DNA of 64,000 nucleotides, taken from Chitinophaga polysaccharea. Lineage in GTDB: Bacteria; Bacteroidota; Bacteroidia; Chitinophagales; Chitinophagaceae. How positions within the stretch are numbered: position 1 is the stretch's first letter; the number at the start of each line of letters is the position of its first letter. Below, piece after piece: positions 54,212 to 63,194 of this stretch. The notes beneath the pieces were generated by a model. The model was not told the origin of the DNA, searched no databases, and saw only the letters and a program-made list of their open reading frames with translations. Made by a program: the position numbers and the translations under genes. The stretch covers positions 2,480,001 to 2,544,000 of the forward strand of contig NZ_CABFVU010000001.1 in NCBI RefSeq assembly GCF_902150045.1, read 5' to 3'.

Positions 54212-55744
54212 ATGAGAATTTTAAGTCCTGCAATATCACAACTGGCAAGATTGCGAATGGGGCGTATTGCGTATTTTATGCAGTATCCCGTGCAGGTGCA
54301 GCAGCAGGTATTCCAAAACCTTATCAGTGCGGCCCAGTATACCGAATTCGGTAAGCAGTACGGCTTTTCAAAGATTTATAAGATAGACGAGTATAAACAG
54401 CAGGTGCCTATTCATACCTATGATACCATCAAGCCATATATACAACGCACGATGGAGGGCCAGCAGAATGTACTCTGGAATACGCCTATCAAATGGTTTG
54501 CAAAATCCAGTGGTACCACGGCAGATAAAAGCAAATTTATCCCCGTTACGGTAGAAAGCCTGGATGAATGCCACTACCGCTCCGGCAGGGATGTTATCTC
54601 CCTTTATTACAATAATTTCCCGGACTCTGACGTATTTACAGGGAAATCCCTGGTTATAGGCGGCAGCCACCAGGTGAATAAGCTCTCGGAAAACAGTGAT
54701 TCCTATTTCGGCGATCTGAGCGCTGTAATGCTCCAGAATATGCCGTTTTACGGCAATATGATCCGCACACCAGATCTGGAAATAGCGCTGATGGACGAAT
54801 GGGAAGAGAAAATAGAACGGATGGCCAACGCCGTGATCCATGAAAATGTTACCTCTATTGCAGGGGTACCTACCTGGACCATTGTGCTGATCAAACGGAT
54901 TTTTGAGCTCACCGGCACAGATAACCTGGCCGATGTATGGCCCAACCTGGAGCTTTATATGCATGGCGGTGTAAGCTTCACCCCTTACCGCGAACAGTTT
55001 AAAAAGCTGATACGCAATCCTTTAATGCATTACCAGGAAACCTACAACGCATCCGAAGGCTTCTTTGCTGCCCAGGACGTAATAGGAGAAGAAGGGCTAC
55101 TCCTGTTTCTCAACCACGGCATCTTCTATGAGTTCATGCCAATGGAAGAGCTGAATAAAGAAAATCCGCAAACCCTGCAATTACAGGAAGTGGAACTGGG
55201 AAAAAACTATGCGTTGGTCATCAGCACCAATGGCGGCTTATGGCGCTATATGGTAGGAGATACCATACAGTTTACTTCCCTGATCCCTTACCGCATTAAG
55301 ATCAGCGGCAGAACAAAGTCTTTTATTAATGCTTTCGGGGAAGAAGTGATCGTGGAAAATTCAGATACTGCTATAGCCAAAGCCTGCGAGGCTACAGGCG
55401 CCGTGGTAAATGATTATACCGCAGCTCCCGTTTATTTCAGCGATCATGGTAACGGCGGACATGAATGGCTGATTGAATTTGAAGTGGCGCCGGATGACCT
55501 GAACCGCTTTGTTTCAGTGCTGGACAGCACACTGAAATCCATCAATTCAGACTATGAGGCCAAAAGATACAAGGATATTGCCTTGCATATGCCGGTAATG
55601 CATGTAATGCCACAGGGAACCTTTTGCGAGTTCCTGAAAAGCAAAGGCAAGCTGGGTGGGCAACATAAAGTGCCCCGGCTGAACAACGACCGTAAATACC
55701 TGGAAGAAATCCAGCAATTTGCGGCAAATCATATGAATGCTTAA
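54212..55744 (+). CDS. GH3 auxin-responsive-promoter-family acyl-adenylating enzyme
   Basis: A 510-residue protein of the bacterial GH3-auxin family, related to acyl-adenylate-forming ligases. Visible segments: IKWFAKSSGTTADKSKFIPVT (SGTT phosphate loop, about residues 90-110), YMHGGVSFTPYREQF, YNASEGFF and WRYMVGDTIQFT (the hinge Asp). The family conjugates carboxylates to amino acids in plants; the bacterial substrate is unknown. The start at 54212 follows the lptB stop by 22 bases and the fabG start is 17 bases after its stop. Confidence 0.88.
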   Translation: MRILSPAISQLARLRMGRIAYFMQYPVQVQQQVFQNLISAAQYTEFGKQYGFSKIYKIDEYKQQVPIHTYDTIKPYIQRTMEGQQNVLWNTPIKWFAKSSGTTADKSKFIPVTVESLDECHYRSGRDVISLYYNNFPDSDVFTGKSLVIGGSHQVNKLSENSDSYFGDLSAVMLQNMPFYGNMIRTPDLEIALMDEWEEKIERMANAVIHENVTSIAGVPTWTIVLIKRIFELTGTDNLADVWPNLELYMHGGVSFTPYREQFKKLIRNPLMHYQETYNASEGFFAAQDVIGEEGLLLFLNHGIFYEFMPMEELNKENPQTLQLQEVELGKNYALVISTNGGLWRYMVGDTIQFTSLIPYRIKISGRTKSFINAFGEEVIVENSDTAIAKACEATGAVVNDYTAAPVYFSDHGNGGHEWLIEFEVAPDDLNRFVSVLDSTLKSINSDYEAKRYKDIALHMPVMHVMPQGTFCEFLKSKGKLGGQHKVPRLNNDRKYLEEIQQFAANHMNA

Positions 55745-55761
55745 AACCTATCAACTATAAC

Positions 55762-56511
55762 ATGAAATTACTGGAGAACAAAGTAGCCATAGTAACAGGC
55801 GCCAGCCGTGGTATCGGGGAAGCAATTGCTTTGAAATTTGCAGCACAGGGAGCAGATGTAGCATTTACATATGTTAGCTCCGATGAAAAAGCCCAGACAC
55901 TGGAAGCAAAGCTCATTGCTCTGGGAGTAAAGGCAAAAGCTTATAAATCCAATGCAGGCGTGTATGAGGAAACGGAATCGCTGGTGGCAGATGTATTGAA
56001 AGAATTCGGTAAAATTGATATTTGTGTGAATAATGCAGGTATCTCAAAAGATAACCTGCTGCTGCGTATGAGCCCTGATCAGTGGGATGATGTAATGAAT
56101 ATCAACCTGAAGAGCGTGTATAACATGACCAAACAGGTAATACGCCCTATGATGAAGGCTAAGAGCGGCAGTATCATTAATATGAGCTCCGTGATCGGTA
56201 TCATGGGCAATGCCGGACAAAGCAGTTATGCAGCTTCTAAAGCAGGCATCATTGGGTTCACCAAATCTATTGCACAGGAGCTGGGTAGCCGAAATATCCG
56301 CTGTAATGCAGTGGCGCCAGGCTTTGTAGAAACAGATATGACCAGCTACCTCAAAGAAGGAGAGGGCGCGGCCAATTATATTGCCCAGATTCCACTGGCC
56401 CGCTTCGGTTCACCGGAAGATATTGCCAATGTTTGCCTGTTCCTGGCTTCCGATATGAGCAGCTATGTAACAGGGCAAACCATCAGCACCTGTGGCGGTT
56501 TGTGTATGTAA
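55762..56511 (+). CDS. fabG: 3-oxoacyl-[ACP] reductase FabG
   Basis: A 249-residue short-chain dehydrogenase. NADP-binding TGASRGIGEA (residues 12-21), NNAG (about 87-90), and the Ser-Tyr-Lys triad in SSVIGIMGNAGQSSYAASK with Asn preceding. The GPG-like NAVAPGFVETDMT stretch fits FabG better than other SDRs. It reduces beta-ketoacyl-ACP in fatty acid synthesis. It is the last gene of the lptB run; its terminator has been split by an IS element. Confidence 0.9.
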   Translation: MKLLENKVAIVTGASRGIGEAIALKFAAQGADVAFTYVSSDEKAQTLEAKLIALGVKAKAYKSNAGVYEETESLVADVLKEFGKIDICVNNAGISKDNLLLRMSPDQWDDVMNINLKSVYNMTKQVIRPMMKAKSGSIINMSSVIGIMGNAGQSSYAASKAGIIGFTKSIAQELGSRNIRCNAVAPGFVETDMTSYLKEGEGAANYIAQIPLARFGSPEDIANVCLFLASDMSSYVTGQTISTCGGLCM

Positions 56512-56534
56512 TTCAATAAGTTAAAGATGTTAAA

Positions 56535-56550
56535 ACGCGGGTCATGGACC
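56535..56550 (+). terminator. Left half of the split fabG terminator
   Basis: Rejoining 56535-56550 (ACGCGGGTCATGGACC) with 57946-57957 (after removing the IS and one copy of the duplication) gives ACGCGGGTC-ATG-GACCCGCGT followed by T7, a perfect 9-bp hairpin with a strong T-run. The IS lies in its loop, so the original terminator of fabG is interrupted. Confidence 0.7.
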
Positions 56551-56587
56551 AGTCATGGTCGGAAGAAATACCTTCCGACCATTTTTT
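56551..56587 (+). repeat. Left inverted repeat of the IS, carrying an inward terminator hairpin
   Basis: The 37-bp repeat contains ATGGTCGGAAG (56555-56565) and CTTCCGACCAT (56572-56582) as a hairpin with a six-base loop, followed by six T on the plus strand, so fabG transcripts entering the IS should end here. The right copy at 57898-57934 is its exact reverse complement. Confidence 0.8.
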
Positions 56588-57803
56588 ATGTTTTAAAGCA
56601 CAGATCAGGGTTTCCGCCAGATTTGACAATAATTTGAGTAATTGCCAGATCCCTGACTTCCATGGCCAGTCGTCTTTTGGCTGTTTTATAACCTAACTCG
56701 TTGCCTTTTTTGTACATCAATACCATCATCGCAACAATCAGAGTCATATACAGCATGACCTGGATTCCATTCCTGTTTAATGAAACCAGGTGGCTAACGT
56801 TCAGCTCCTGTTTTAAAAACCGGAAGAATACTTCTATGTCCCACCGCCTCCTATAAGCTTGTGCTATATCCCTGGCAGATAGTTCAAAGTCATTGGTTAT
56901 AAACCAGTATTCCTTGCCATCTTTTTTATTTTTTATAATTACAAGGCGAAAATGAGTATCTACCAGGTACTGTTTGCGATGTTTATTGCCACGTTTATTA
57001 TCCACCAAAAGACCTGCGTACAATTTCACCCTACAATCTTTTAGAAGATTGGACTGACCTAAATCGGTCTCTTGTTTCTCAGTAATAAAAGATTCAAGTT
57101 CTACAAACTTTCTATTCTCTTTTGCCCTGCAAATAAAGGTTACCTGGTCGACACTGAAGGCCTTCATTGTCCGGGCTGATTGCAGTCCTCTGTCCAGTAC
57201 ATAAATATTCTGATGGTTAACTTCTTTTTTTACATGCTCCATTATCACTTCTGGCATGGCAATATCTTCACTACCATAAACGGGGGTAGTAAATACACTG
57301 AAGTGGCATGGCAAAACCCCATCAAATGCAACGCTATACTTAACCGATTTCTTCCCGGTTTGATTGTCCATTCCTTCCATGAGTTTACCAACAGATTCAC
57401 TGACCATGGAGCTATCAACACGGATTAAATTACACTGTTCTCTTTCAGTTGGGGTATACATCTGAGCGAACCGATCATAAATGCATTCGTATATCTGCTT
57501 AAAGTAATCCGGGGCTATTTTAGACAACCTTTCTGAAATAGAACTTCTGCGGACTTTTTCATCTTCATCAAGATTAAAAAGCGTCTTAAAAATACTATCA
57601 TTAAAGGTGTCCTCTAATGTTCGTTGGCTAAGCTTTTCATTTTCCAGAATTCCATACATCAACAAATAAAACATCTTTTTGCCATGGAGAATTTTTGCAT
57701 AATGATCAACTTTTGTGGTAGCAGATAAATTAGCTATAAGTTCTTCTGGAATGAATCCAAGCAACTGTTTAATGCCTATTTTATGATCTTTAAACCTTGT
57801 CAT
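56586..57803 (-). CDS. IS4-family transposase
   Basis: A 405-residue DDE transposase. The first Asp is in IRVDSSMV (about residue 145), the second in YVLDRGLQ (about 203), and the Y-2-R-3-E-6-K signature is YRRRWDIEVFFRFLK (about 320-334), complete, so the protein is probably active. It is encoded on the minus strand inside the element, reading toward the left end. Full length, no frameshift visible. Confidence 0.95.
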   Translation of the reverse strand: MTRFKDHKIGIKQLLGFIPEELIANLSATTKVDHYAKILHGKKMFYLLMYGILENEKLSQRTLEDTFNDSIFKTLFNLDEDEKVRRSSISERLSKIAPDYFKQIYECIYDRFAQMYTPTEREQCNLIRVDSSMVSESVGKLMEGMDNQTGKKSVKYSVAFDGVLPCHFSVFTTPVYGSEDIAMPEVIMEHVKKEVNHQNIYVLDRGLQSARTMKAFSVDQVTFICRAKENRKFVELESFITEKQETDLGQSNLLKDCRVKLYAGLLVDNKRGNKHRKQYLVDTHFRLVIIKNKKDGKEYWFITNDFELSARDIAQAYRRRWDIEVFFRFLKQELNVSHLVSLNRNGIQVMLYMTLIVAMMVLMYKKGNELGYKTAKRRLAMEVRDLAITQIIVKSGGNPDLCFKT

Positions 57804-57897
57804 ATTTTAAATGAAAAATCAATCACTAAAATATGCCTATATAAATACAATTAATTGATTGTCAATATATTGTTGAGAAATTACGAGAAATATTAAA

Positions 57898-57934
57898 AAA
57901 AAATGGTCGGAAGGTATTTCTTCCGACCATGACT
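57898..57934 (-). repeat. Right inverted repeat of the IS
   Basis: Exact reverse complement of the left end (56551-56587). Read on the minus strand the hairpin is followed by T-run and precedes the transposase gene, so outside transcripts reading into the element would terminate before the gene. Confidence 0.8.
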
Positions 57935-58017
57935 GGTCATGGACCCGCGTTTTTTTATTGAACCTACTTTACGTATCTTTTCACCACAGTGAACAATCTC
58001 GTGGATGAAGGAACATT

Positions 58018-58593
58018 TTGGAGGAAGTAAGTAAAAATATTAACAGGAAACAACGTCAGCTACCAGCTTTTGAATCATTATTCAAGGAGTACTATGCCGC
58101 GCTCTGTACATTTGCCTTTGATTTTGTAAACAGACATGAACTGGCAGAAGAAATTGTACAGGACACTTTCCTGAAGATATGGGAAAAGTATACGGAGCTC
58201 GACATACAGGTATCTGAAAAAGCATACCTGTATCGCGCTGTTCAGAATAACTGTCTTAATTATATCAAACAGAATAAAGTCCGCACACAATACGGCAGTG
58301 AACAGCTTCAGCAACTTGAATCCCGCATTTCCCTTTTCAGTATAACCTCGGCTCATTCGCCGGCAGCAAAGCTGGAGCAATCAGAGCTTGAGCTGATAGC
58401 AGAGAAAGCTATCCGTAAATTACCTCCCCAATGCCAGGACGTGTTCCGGCTTAGCCGATTTGAAGAATTGAGCTATCCCGAAATTTCCCGCCGCCTGGGC
58501 ATTTCCATTAACACCGTAAAAACCCAGATGACCCGCGCCCTGCAAAGGTTGCGCGATGAATTACTTCCCCTTTTGAAACAGGATTTAAAATAA
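58018..58593 (+). CDS. ECF-family RNA polymerase sigma-70 factor
   Basis: A 191-residue sigma factor of the Bacteroidota FecI-like expansion. Region 2 is visible in LFKEYYAALCTFAFDF and AEEIVQDTFLKIWEK (residues about 18-70), region 4 in LPPQCQDVFRLSRFEELSYPEISRRLGISINTVKTQMTRALQRLRDE (shown in parts). The only usable start is TTG at 58018 (an ATT just upstream is the alternative), preceded by a GAAGGA ribosome site. The anti-sigma gene follows after 68 bases, and the SusC/SusD genes it probably controls come next. Confidence 0.9.
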   Translation: MEEVSKNINRKQRQLPAFESLFKEYYAALCTFAFDFVNRHELAEEIVQDTFLKIWEKYTELDIQVSEKAYLYRAVQNNCLNYIKQNKVRTQYGSEQLQQLESRISLFSITSAHSPAAKLEQSELELIAEKAIRKLPPQCQDVFRLSRFEELSYPEISRRLGISINTVKTQMTRALQRLRDELLPLLKQDLK

Positions 58594-58613
58594 ATTGAAT
58601 TTTTTTTCCGGGC

Positions 58614-58647
58614 TTGTCACCCTGAAGGGGATTGAATATTGTCTTAC
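58614..58647 (+). promoter_or_regulatory. Possible ECF-type promoter upstream of fecR
   Basis: TTGTCACCC (58614-58622) and GTCTTAC (58641-58647) are separated by 18 bases, immediately before the FecR start at 58662. Similar GTCACCC/GTCTTAC pairs in front of FecR genes are recalled from other Bacteroidota, but were not checked here. Confidence 0.35.
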
Positions 58648-58661
58648 TACTTGTTTTCTAT

Positions 58662-59765
58662 ATGATGGGGTCTAATTATACACAGGAGCAGGCAGATGAC
58701 CTGATCGCACGTTTTTTGTCCGGCAATATTTCCACGGAGGAGCAGGTGGCGCTGATACACTGGATCAATGCCAGTGAGGAGAACCAGGCTTATTTCCTGG
58801 AGCTCAGGGATGCATGGCAGGCAACAGCACAGGAAGGGAATTACGATGCCAATGCCGCCTGGGATCGTTTACAGCCGGGGGCAGCGCCGTTGTCCATCAA
58901 CAAGTGGAGATACTATTTCCGCGTGGCTGCCTCCTATACATTACCCTTTTTAATTGGCGGCGGCCTTGTATATGCCTGGGCCTCCGGCAAAAAAGACAGC
59001 AACAGCGATGCGCTGGTAACGGTGACCAGCCCGAAAGGGGCTACCACCAAAATTGAATTGTCTGATGGCACAGAAGTATGGCTGAATGCAGGGAGTAAGT
59101 TGCAATATGCACAGTCGTATAACCTTCGCGGCCGGGAAGTAAAACTGGAAGGAGAAGCTTTCTTTAAAGTGCATACCAATGCACAGAAACCATTTACAGT
59201 AAAAGCTTCTGATCTGAGGATACTCGCGCTGGGCACATCTTTCAACGTAAAAGCATACCCGGAGGATAAAACGGTGGTAACCACGCTGGTAGACGGGGAA
59301 GTGAAGATAGACGGTAGCAAAACCACTACGCCTTTCGGACTAATGATGAAACCACATCAACATGTTGTGTATAAAAAACCATCGTCAGCAAACAACAGTG
59401 AACAACTGAAAACGCCTGTATCCGGGGGAGACAGCTCCACAGCTGCTCCTGTAGAAAGCAGGGAAGTGAACAATACAGAAATATATACCGCCTGGAAAGA
59501 TGGCAACTGGATAGTGGCCGCCCAAACGATGGATGAACTGGCGGTAACAATGGAACGCCGGTTTAATGTGAAGGTGGTGTTTAAAGAAGAGGAACTGAAG
59601 GAATACAGTTTCAGTGGCACTTTCCACCAGGAAACACTGGAGCAGGTACTGAACATCTTAAAACTCACAGCGCCACTGAAATACCAGATAGACAGAGGTG
59701 TAGTTACCCTAGCGCTGGATGAAGAACTGAAAGAAAAATATAACAAAGCATTTAAGAGCCGGTAA
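58662..59765 (+). CDS. FecR-family anti-sigma factor
   Basis: A 367-residue protein with an N-terminal cytoplasmic helix bundle (about residues 1-80), one membrane helix (about 90-112, FRVAASYTLPFLIGGGLVYAWAS), the FecR periplasmic domain (VTSPKGATTKIELSDGTEVWLNAGSKLQY, in parts) and a C-terminal DUF4974 domain (about 290-360). It holds the ECF sigma factor inactive until the SusC-type receptor's STN domain signals substrate. Start at the first ATG of the pair at 58662/58665. Confidence 0.9.
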   Translation: MMGSNYTQEQADDLIARFLSGNISTEEQVALIHWINASEENQAYFLELRDAWQATAQEGNYDANAAWDRLQPGAAPLSINKWRYYFRVAASYTLPFLIGGGLVYAWASGKKDSNSDALVTVTSPKGATTKIELSDGTEVWLNAGSKLQYAQSYNLRGREVKLEGEAFFKVHTNAQKPFTVKASDLRILALGTSFNVKAYPEDKTVVTTLVDGEVKIDGSKTTTPFGLMMKPHQHVVYKKPSSANNSEQLKTPVSGGDSSTAAPVESREVNNTEIYTAWKDGNWIVAAQTMDELAVTMERRFNVKVVFKEEELKEYSFSGTFHQETLEQVLNILKLTAPLKYQIDRGVVTLALDEELKEKYNKAFKSR

Positions 59766-59841
59766 TAGCCCGGGCGTAGAAAAACCATCATTCAATCACC
59801 TGTAAAACCAATTTACATGCCCGGTATGAAGGACTAAAAAA

Positions 59842-59915
59842 ATTGGGGTAATGCGACTTACCCCAATCAACGAAAATCACTGAATGGTGGGCTGCCTTTG
59901 CGACGGGCAGCCACC
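59842..59915 (+). promoter_or_regulatory. Two stem-loops in the susC leader
   Basis: ATTGGGGTAA (59842-59851) pairs exactly with TTACCCCAAT (59858-59867). GGTG-GCTGCC (59886-59896) pairs with GGCAGC-CACC (59906-59915) apart from one bulged G. Neither carries a T-run. They end 36 bases before the SusC start at 59951, in a 185-base gap without a gene. Confidence 0.5.
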
Positions 59916-59950
59916 GTAATTATTCGTTTAACTAAAATCTATACAAGTTT

Positions 59951-62900
59951 ATGAAATCCACTGCAAACCTGGGGGCTTTTTTATGTCCCGGGCGAAAATT
60001 TTTGCTCATGATGAAATTGACAGGTCTGCTGATTTTCGGAGGTTTTTTACAGGTATCCGCTAATGCTTACGCGCAGGATAAAATAAAAGAACTGCATGCT
60101 GAAAACAAGAGCGTGAAAGAAGTATTTAAACTCATCGAAAACAGCAGCAATTATCGCTTCTTCTATAACGAGAACTTTACTGATCTGAATAGAGCGGTGA
60201 CCATTGATGTGAAAGATAAAAAGATCAATGAAGTACTCAGGGAACTCTTCAACAACTCCAATGTTACTTACCGCGTGCTGGAAAATAACCTGGTAGTAAT
60301 TACCCCTGCAGGCATGGCACAGGTAAAAGTAACGGGATATGTAACAGATGCTGCTACCAAAGACCCGTTGCCGGGAGTAACAGTGACGGTAGAAGGCACC
60401 AGCACCGGCGCCGTAACCGATGCTACCGGTAAGTTCAACATCCAGGCGCCTTCTGAAAACAGTGTGCTGGTATTTTCCTATATCGGCTACCTGCAACAGA
60501 AAGTGGCATTAGGAGGCCGCTCTGAGCTCAATGTTAAGCTGGAAGCAGATACCAAGAAACTGGAAGAAGTAGTGGTAATGGGATATACTACCACTACCAC
60601 CAAAAATCTTACAGGAGCAGCGCAGGCTGTAAGCGGCGCAAAACTGAAAGACGTAACTGCCAGCAGTATGGATAAAATGCTGCAGGGTAAAGTGAGCGGT
60701 GTATTTGTAGGTAATACCTCCGGTGATCCGGCTTCTGCCCCTGTGATCCGTATCCGTGGTAATGGAACCCTTACTGCAGGCAACTCCCCGCTGGTAGTGG
60801 TAGACGGTATCATCGGCGGGTTACCCAACCCCAGCGATATTGAAAGCGTTACCATCCTGAAAGATGCCGCCGCTACCACACTGTATGGCGCCCGCGCTGC
60901 GAACGGCGTAATGGTGATCACCACCAAAAGAGGTAAAGCCGGTAAAACACAGGTGAACTTCCGCACCAACGTAGGAACTGCCCAGCTCAACACCGGTCAT
61001 TTCCACCTGATGAACGGAACTGAACTGTACGATTTGCAGAAAGCTGCAGGAGCTACGCTGGATCCATCTCTCCGGAATATCAATACCAACTGGCAGAAAC
61101 TCGCCTTCCAGAATGCAACCAACCAGAATTACGAACTGTCTACCAGCGGTGGTAATGAAAAAACAAAGTTCTATCTCGGTGGAAACTATTATAAAGAAGA
61201 CGGTATCCTGAAAGGCACCGGGATAGAGCGTTTCAGCGCCCGCCTCAACCTGGACCATAACATCTCCGATAAATTCCGCATCAGCGCCAACTTCGCCGGA
61301 ACACAAACTTCCGATCACGATAATTCAAATAGCTCACTGTACCAATACTACACGAATTTACCTTGGGACAAGGCATACGACGACCAGGGCAAACCGATAA
61401 ACCCGCTTACAGCCGCCACCTGGTACGGCAGGGATATGACCAATTTCCTGTACGACCAACAGTACAACTATATTAAAAACAAAAGGCAGTCGCTCGAAGC
61501 ACTGGTAAAACTGGAGTATGATATCACAAAATGGTTGTCGTTCAGCTCTACCAACCGTGCGCAGTATTACCACCACAACCAGGAAAGCAACGGTGATGTG
61601 CGCACTTCTTCAGGAACCGACGACCGCGGAAACCTTTACAATTATTACCAGGATTCTGCCAGTTACATCAGTTCCAACCTGTTGAAAGCCAGGTACACTA
61701 TTAATAAGGTGCATAACATCGACGGATTGGTGGGCGCCGAATTCCAGCAAGCCAATCTGAATGATATCAATGCAAAAGGAAAAGGTGTATTACAGGGAGT
61801 CGAGGTATTGGATGGTACTTCTTCTCCGATGTCTATAGGCGGAACAAAAATATCCCGTGCTTTTAATTCCTATTTTGTACAGGCAAATTATAACTACAAC
61901 TATAAATACTACTTCACTTCTTCCTTCAGAAGGGATGGATCTTCAAAGTTCGGCGCCAACCAGCAGTATGGTAACTTCTATGCTTTTGGTGCATCATGGG
62001 CGGCATCTGAAGAAAATTTTATCAAGCAGATAAAAGCCATCACCAACCTGAAAATAAGAGCCAGCTACGGTACTACCGGTAATGCTGAAATAGGCGACTA
62101 CGCAGCTATCGGGGCATATGCTATCAACACCCAGTATAATGGTTTTCCCGGTGCTTACCAGAGTGTGTATAATGTACCAAACCTCTCCTGGGAAAAAGCC
62201 TACAATACCAACTTTGGTATTGACCTGGGATTGTTTAACCGGATTAACCTGACAATAGAATTATATCAGAAGGATAACAAAGATCTCCTGTTCAATGTAC
62301 CATTGCCTGCTACCGCCGGCTACAGTTATATTTCACAGAATGTTGGATCTGTGCGTAACAAAGGGCTTGAAATCAACCTGAGTACAGATAACCTGGTAGG
62401 CGCATTCAAATGGAGCACTGATTTTAATATCGGCTTCAATAAAAACAGGGTTACTGAACTGTATACCGGGAAGAGCCAGATCGTAGACCCGATCAGTGGC
62501 TACTTCATCCTGCAACAGGGCCGGGATATGCGTAGTTTTTATATGCGCAAATGGGCCGGTGTAGATCCTGCAAATGGGGATCCGCTGTGGGAAAAACTCA
62601 TTACCGATGCCAATGGTGATGTAACCGGCAAAACCACTACTAACAACTATAACGATGCTTCCCTGCAGATAGTTGGTTCTGCCACTCCCAAATTTTTCGG
62701 GGGCATGCGTAATACTTTCTCCTATAAAAACTTCCAGCTGAGCGCCTTCCTGTCTTTTGTTTCGGGTAATGATGTGTACAACAGTACCCGTGAGCTGATG
62801 GATAATGACGGCGCATATTATACCTATAACATGATGCAGCTGGATAAAGACTGGAGCCGTTGGGAGAAACCGGGCGATGTTGCTACCCATCCAAAGTATA

Positions 62901-63178
62901 CGATCAAAGGAAATAAGAACTCACACAAACCATCTTCCCGTTTCCTGGAAGACGGCAGCTACCTGCGTTTGAGAAACGTAAACCTGAGCTATGCACTGCC
63001 AAAAGCCTGGCTGGACCGCGCGCATATTGGAAGCGCCAGGATTTCTGTTGGCGGTGATAACCTGTGGACATTAACCAAATTCTCCGGGCTGGATCCCGAA
63101 GTAGATGACCGTGGTATCAACTACATCAAGTATCCATCCAGCACCAAATGGTTTGCAGGACTTGAAATTAATTTTTAA
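59951..63178 (+). CDS. SusC/RagA-family TonB-linked outer-membrane protein with STN domain
   Basis: A 1075-residue TonB-dependent transporter. Order: signal peptide (to about residue 42, NAYAQ), STN domain (about 45-115, ELHAENKSVKEVFKLIENSS) that contacts FecR, a CarboxypepD_reg-like domain (about 125-205, VTGYVTDAATKDPLPGVTVTVEGT in parts), plug (about 210-330) and a 22-strand barrel ending in F. The STN domain marks it as a transducer that controls its own sigma/anti-sigma pair. The cargo, probably a glycan or peptide, cannot be told. Confidence 0.93.
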   Translation: MKSTANLGAFLCPGRKFLLMMKLTGLLIFGGFLQVSANAYAQDKIKELHAENKSVKEVFKLIENSSNYRFFYNENFTDLNRAVTIDVKDKKINEVLRELFNNSNVTYRVLENNLVVITPAGMAQVKVTGYVTDAATKDPLPGVTVTVEGTSTGAVTDATGKFNIQAPSENSVLVFSYIGYLQQKVALGGRSELNVKLEADTKKLEEVVVMGYTTTTTKNLTGAAQAVSGAKLKDVTASSMDKMLQGKVSGVFVGNTSGDPASAPVIRIRGNGTLTAGNSPLVVVDGIIGGLPNPSDIESVTILKDAAATTLYGARAANGVMVITTKRGKAGKTQVNFRTNVGTAQLNTGHFHLMNGTELYDLQKAAGATLDPSLRNINTNWQKLAFQNATNQNYELSTSGGNEKTKFYLGGNYYKEDGILKGTGIERFSARLNLDHNISDKFRISANFAGTQTSDHDNSNSSLYQYYTNLPWDKAYDDQGKPINPLTAATWYGRDMTNFLYDQQYNYIKNKRQSLEALVKLEYDITKWLSFSSTNRAQYYHHNQESNGDVRTSSGTDDRGNLYNYYQDSASYISSNLLKARYTINKVHNIDGLVGAEFQQANLNDINAKGKGVLQGVEVLDGTSSPMSIGGTKISRAFNSYFVQANYNYNYKYYFTSSFRRDGSSKFGANQQYGNFYAFGASWAASEENFIKQIKAITNLKIRASYGTTGNAEIGDYAAIGAYAINTQYNGFPGAYQSVYNVPNLSWEKAYNTNFGIDLGLFNRINLTIELYQKDNKDLLFNVPLPATAGYSYISQNVGSVRNKGLEINLSTDNLVGAFKWSTDFNIGFNKNRVTELYTGKSQIVDPISGYFILQQGRDMRSFYMRKWAGVDPANGDPLWEKLITDANGDVTGKTTTNNYNDASLQIVGSATPKFFGGMRNTFSYKNFQLSAFLSFVSGNDVYNSTRELMDNDGAYYTYNMMQLDKDWSRWEKPGDVATHPKYTIKGNKNSHKPSSRFLEDGSYLRLRNVNLSYALPKAWLDRAHIGSARISVGGDNLWTLTKFSGLDPEVDDRGINYIKYPSSTKWFAGLEINF

Positions 63179-63194
63179 CAGGAGCTAAAAAGAA

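Larger units (their letters stand above)
56540..57945. mobile_element. IS4-family insertion sequence with 11-bp target duplication
   Basis: The element spans 56551-57934 (1384 bp), flanked by the direct repeat GGTCATGGACC (56540-56550 and 57935-57945). Its ends are perfect 37-bp inverted repeats beginning AGTCATGGTCGGAAG. One transposase gene fills it. The 11-bp duplication and the YREK transposase fit IS4/IS231-like elements. The inverted repeats have hairpin-plus-T-run structure. Confidence 0.95.
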
